Part shown: one piece after another, positions 5,998 to 8,527 of the stretch
How the letters are laid out: each line of letters opens with the position of its first letter
Numbering within the stretch: position 1 is the stretch's first letter
NCBI GenBank assembly: GCA_903925515.1
Contig: CAIYFP010000373.1
Span: 1-8,527 of the forward strand
From: an uncultured Verrucomicrobiota bacterium
Lineage (GTDB): Bacteria > Verrucomicrobiota > Verrucomicrobiia > Limisphaerales > UBA9464
Direction of reading: 5' to 3'
DNA length: 8,527 nucleotides
The notes under the pieces: model-generated
Seen by the model: only the letters and a program-made list of their open reading frames with translations
The model's database searches: none
What the model was told of the DNA's origin: nothing
Made by a program: the position numbers and the translations under genes

Positions 5998-8129
5998 GCG
6001 GTTTGTTCGTTTTGTTGTTTGAGAATCATGTGTTCGAGAATGCGGAAATCAGAAGGGGCTATGGGGAACAACATCGACGCTGCCGTACGCCGGGAGATGT
6101 GGCCGGCGACGGGAAGCTTGCGCACAAGCGGCGCATAGCCGGAGGCTTGAAGACGGCGGGCAGCAAGCTCACTCGCCGCTGAACCATCGCCGGCGATGGC
6201 GCGGTGAAAAATTGCCGGCACCAGTGGAATGGATGTTTCCTCACCCCGATGGCTTGCCCGGCGGAGGCACAGGCGGAGCATCGCATAGAAGGAAGACGGA
6301 ATGGCTTCGGTCGTCACGGTCCGTTGCTGCACTTCAGGAACACGCGCCCAATCCACGAGGGCAAGGCCCCAAATTAGGTCGGCGAGAAGTGGTTCGTTCA
6401 CGCGGCCCTCAATGAAGGCGGTGATGTCTTCCAGAGAGGCAGGGCGTGGTGACCAGTCAGGCCAACCCCTTGCACCCGATTGGCCTAAGCGAATCATGCG
6501 GCGCATGAGAATGGCATTGAGCGCTTCGGACAGGTCGCCGTCGTGCCATGCGATGTCGTTCGTGGGTTGATCCGCCCAACTCGCCCATGAGCGATCCCTG
6601 TTGGAGCCCATGCTCAATGGTTCCAGGTGTTGCCGGAACCAAAGGGTCTCGTTGCCAACCCAGGCGCGCGTGGCGGCGAGGGACTGGGCGAGGCGGAACT
6701 CAGGCGACGCATCGTCCGAGACCGCCAGCCAGCGCACACCCAGCCCATGGAGCGGACGCAGGTAGTTTTCAGTCGTCCATTTGAAGCTGCGTCCGAGGGC
6801 ACGTTGAGTCGCACCAAGCGCGGCCAGGAGGGATTGAACATTCGCGGCAGTGCCTTGGCGGCAAACCTCGAAGATGCGGCGCTCAACCTGGTTGAGTGCA
6901 CGACCGATCGACGCCGGCGGCTCGGCCCTTGGTCCGGCCTTTTGGCGCAGGCGATCGTGCCATGGCTCGATGTCCGCAAGCATGTCGGCGTGGGCGTTTC
7001 GCCGGACCATGACGCGATCCAATGGAGTGGCGAAGTAGGATAGCCCATTGCGAACTTGAAAGCCGTATCGCTGGAAGGACCCGATCCCACGATCAACACC
7101 GAGCGTCACGGCGGCTTGCGCGAAGTCCACGCCGTTGCGGGCGGAGCGGCCCCTAACCTGAGCACGGCCTTCGCTGAATATGGAGCGAAGCTCGCCAAGC
7201 TTCGTGGGCTCGCTCCAAAGCGGCATCCACATCTCGCAACGCGCATCGGCCTCATCCGTGCCTGCGGCGCTTGCGTACCCGACCCCTGCCTGCCGAACGC
7301 AAAAAGGATAGACAAGGGTACCGTCATCGCCGATCTCGAGACGTTTCACTGAAGCCGCTGCAAAGAGCAGCGCGCCTTCAATCATCAGAATGAAATCCCA
7401 AGGGTTGACCGCAGATGCACCGTCAAAACCTGAGGTCGAATTGGCCCCTCCCGCCGCGCCTGGATAGAATTGTCCGATGGGTGCCTTAGTCGCCAACCCA
7501 AGGGAGGATTCCGCGAACAATGCCGCCCTCAGCCATCGCTCGGAATCCGATGTCGGCTTGCCGGTTTGCGGATCCATCACGTCGGTGATCCGCTGCATGA
7601 AATTATTGGTAAACTCCAAGCGTCCGTCATTGCCGCCCGTGCCAAGCAGCGGAGGGAACTTCGCGCCGTCCTGCCCCAGCACTAAAGCCGCATCAAGCCA
7701 GTCGAGCACGTCTTCAGGAAACGCGTTGCGGCACCTTTGCAGCAGGAGTCCCTTCATGTCGCCATCGGGCTTTTCCTTAAGACCCAAGCACTCAACTTCC
7801 TTGCTGGCGGCTGCAATGCCTGAGCGATAGGCAGTCAGTCGGGGGATACCGCTTCCTTTAATTGCTGAAAGTGCCTCCTTGTTATCCTTGGGAAAGAAGC
7901 CGCTACCGCCATTCCATGGAGCCAGCACCGGCGACGGGCTGTATTCAGCGAGGAAGAACCTCACCAGCGCATCCGAATCAAGTTCTGTCCAGAGCTCCAG
8001 ATGGTCATCGCGCCAAGCGGCTTTTGCGTAAATGTCGCGCTGCTCCGACACCAGGCGGAGGATACCTAGGGCCTTGAGATAATGGGCCAGCGGCACTGGG
8101 GCGCAGCCGTGAAGTGTGATGGTGGGCAT
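5994..8129 (-). CDS. csx17: Csx17, Cas8-like large subunit of the I-G complex
   Basis: A 711-residue protein of the Csx17 (Cas8 of I-U/I-G, also Cas8g) family. Recognisable segments: LHGCAPVPLAHYLKALGILR (6-25), APWNGGSGFFPKDN (70-83), LLGTGGNDGRLEFTNNFMQR (161-180) and GFDGASAVNPWDFILMIEGA (234-253). The family is the large subunit, thought to recognise the PAM and unwind target DNA before Cas3 recruitment. The chosen start begins MPTITLHGC, the family's usual N-terminus, and lies 5 nt after the stop of the upstream nuclease gene; a start at 8180 would add 17 Arg/Pro-rich residues read from that gene in another frame. No ribosome site is obvious, so translation may be coupled upstream. No separate small subunit (Cas11) gene is present, as is usual for this subtype. 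Confidence 0.93.
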   Translation of the reverse strand: MPTITLHGCAPVPLAHYLKALGILRLVSEQRDIYAKAAWRDDHLELWTELDSDALVRFFLAEYSPSPVLAPWNGGSGFFPKDNKEALSAIKGSGIPRLTAYRSGIAAASKEVECLGLKEKPDGDMKGLLLQRCRNAFPEDVLDWLDAALVLGQDGAKFPPLLGTGGNDGRLEFTNNFMQRITDVMDPQTGKPTSDSERWLRAALFAESSLGLATKAPIGQFYPGAAGGANSTSGFDGASAVNPWDFILMIEGALLFAAASVKRLEIGDDGTLVYPFCVRQAGVGYASAAGTDEADARCEMWMPLWSEPTKLGELRSIFSEGRAQVRGRSARNGVDFAQAAVTLGVDRGIGSFQRYGFQVRNGLSYFATPLDRVMVRRNAHADMLADIEPWHDRLRQKAGPRAEPPASIGRALNQVERRIFEVCRQGTAANVQSLLAALGATQRALGRSFKWTTENYLRPLHGLGVRWLAVSDDASPEFRLAQSLAATRAWVGNETLWFRQHLEPLSMGSNRDRSWASWADQPTNDIAWHDGDLSEALNAILMRRMIRLGQSGARGWPDWSPRPASLEDITAFIEGRVNEPLLADLIWGLALVDWARVPEVQQRTVTTEAIPSSFYAMLRLCLRRASHRGEETSIPLVPAIFHRAIAGDGSAASELAARRLQASGYAPLVRKLPVAGHISRRTAASMLFPIAPSDFRILEHMILKQQNEQTA

Positions 8130-8134
8130 GGTGG

Positions 8135-8527
8135 TCAGTCGGCTTGGGGTTCGGCGTCGGCGCCGTGGTGTTGCTCCCACGCGGCGCGATCGGTTTCGAT
8201 AAGGCGTTCGAGTTCCTCAGGCTTGGGCAGGGCAACGAGATAGCGGGAGACGAAGATCTGCTGGTCCAGCCCGGCTGTGGCGTAGTCCACGCGGGTTTCC
8301 TTTTTGTCGGTGCAAAGGATGAGGCCGACGGGCGGCTCGTCGCCGGGCTGCATCATCTCGGCCTTCCAGTAATTGAGGTGGAAACTCATCTGCCCGGCGT
8401 CTCCGTGCCGGAAGGCGCGGGTTTTCAAATCAATGAGCAGGTGGCAGCGCAGGATTCGATGGTAAAAGACGAGGTCGAGGTGGTCGTGTTCATCGCCAAC
8501 GGTGAAGCGCTTTTGCCGGGCCTCGAA
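8135..8527 (-). CDS. YhcG/DUF1016-family PD-(D/E)XK nuclease, C-terminal part (cut by window edge)
   Basis: The frame is open to the right edge, giving 130 C-terminal residues: F-E-A-R-Q-K-R at the edge, then HLDLVFYHR (visible residues 16-24), LLIDLK (30-35), GQMSFHLNYW (45-54) and PPVGLILCTDKKE. This order (D18, D33-x-K35, Q46) matches the C-terminal nuclease domain of DUF1016/YhcG proteins, where the catalytic motif is usually ELK; here Asp replaces Glu, a substitution the PD-(D/E)XK superfamily allows. The N-terminal domain lies outside the window. The substrate is unknown; relatives occur near restriction-modification and other defence genes. The stop lies 5 nt before csx17, so the two are probably one transcript. 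In standard I-G loci cas3 often occupies this upstream position. Confidence 0.85.
   Translation of the reverse strand, partial: FEARQKRFTVGDEHDHLDLVFYHRILRCHLLIDLKTRAFRHGDAGQMSFHLNYWKAEMMQPGDEPPVGLILCTDKKETRVDYATAGLDQQIFVSRYLVALPKPEELERLIETDRAAWEQHHGADAEPQAD

Noticed and set aside
5994..7400. A hidden Cas11-like small subunit from an internal start within csx17
   Set aside because: Internal Met codons near residues 374, 383, 507, 542 and 617 were inspected; none I checked has a convincing ribosome-binding sequence, so it cannot be supported from sequence alone.

Overview
This window carries most of a subtype I-G CRISPR-Cas locus (formerly I-U, the 'GSU0053/GSU0054' type). Every real gene lies on the minus strand, so the operon reads from the right edge to the left. 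The DNA is GC-rich with G/C-biased third codon positions. Together with non-coding CACGAAATA-type inverted repeats between genes, this fits a free-living environmental bacterium; the repeats recall Verrucomicrobia, Planctomycetes and related groups, but that is a weak inference.

Layout in transcription order (right to left): (1) 8527-8135, the C-terminal 130 residues of a YhcG/DUF1016-type PD-(D/E)XK nuclease, cut by the window edge; (2) 8129-5994, csx17 (cas8 of I-G); (3) 5997-5050, csb1 (cas7); (4) 5046-3490, csb2 (cas5-cas6 fusion); (5) 3489-2848, a 642-bp gap with no credible gene but several inverted repeats; (6) 2847-634, a cas4-cas1 fusion; (7) 615-325, cas2; (8) 324-107, a leader-like region; (9) 106-1, the start of a CRISPR array running off the left edge, with two repeats and one 37-nt spacer visible.

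How the genes work together: Cas4-Cas1 and Cas2 capture, trim and insert new spacers at the leader end. The array is transcribed leftward, and the Cas6-like half of Csb2 is expected to cut the repeat hairpin. Csb1 (backbone), Csb2 and Csx17 then form the crRNA-guided surveillance complex. Junctions within the effector module are tight: csx17 and csb1 overlap by 4 nt, and csb1 and csb2 are 3 nt apart with the csb2 ribosome site inside csb1. The adaptation module is separated from it by the repeat-filled gap.

The Cas3 helicase-nuclease that performs interference is not in the window and may lie beyond the right edge. The most notable points are the YhcG-family nuclease directly abutting csx17, the interrupted cas operon, and the unusually long N-terminus and low-complexity inserts of Cas4-Cas1. 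The core of the locus is a known system type; I found no clearly new system.
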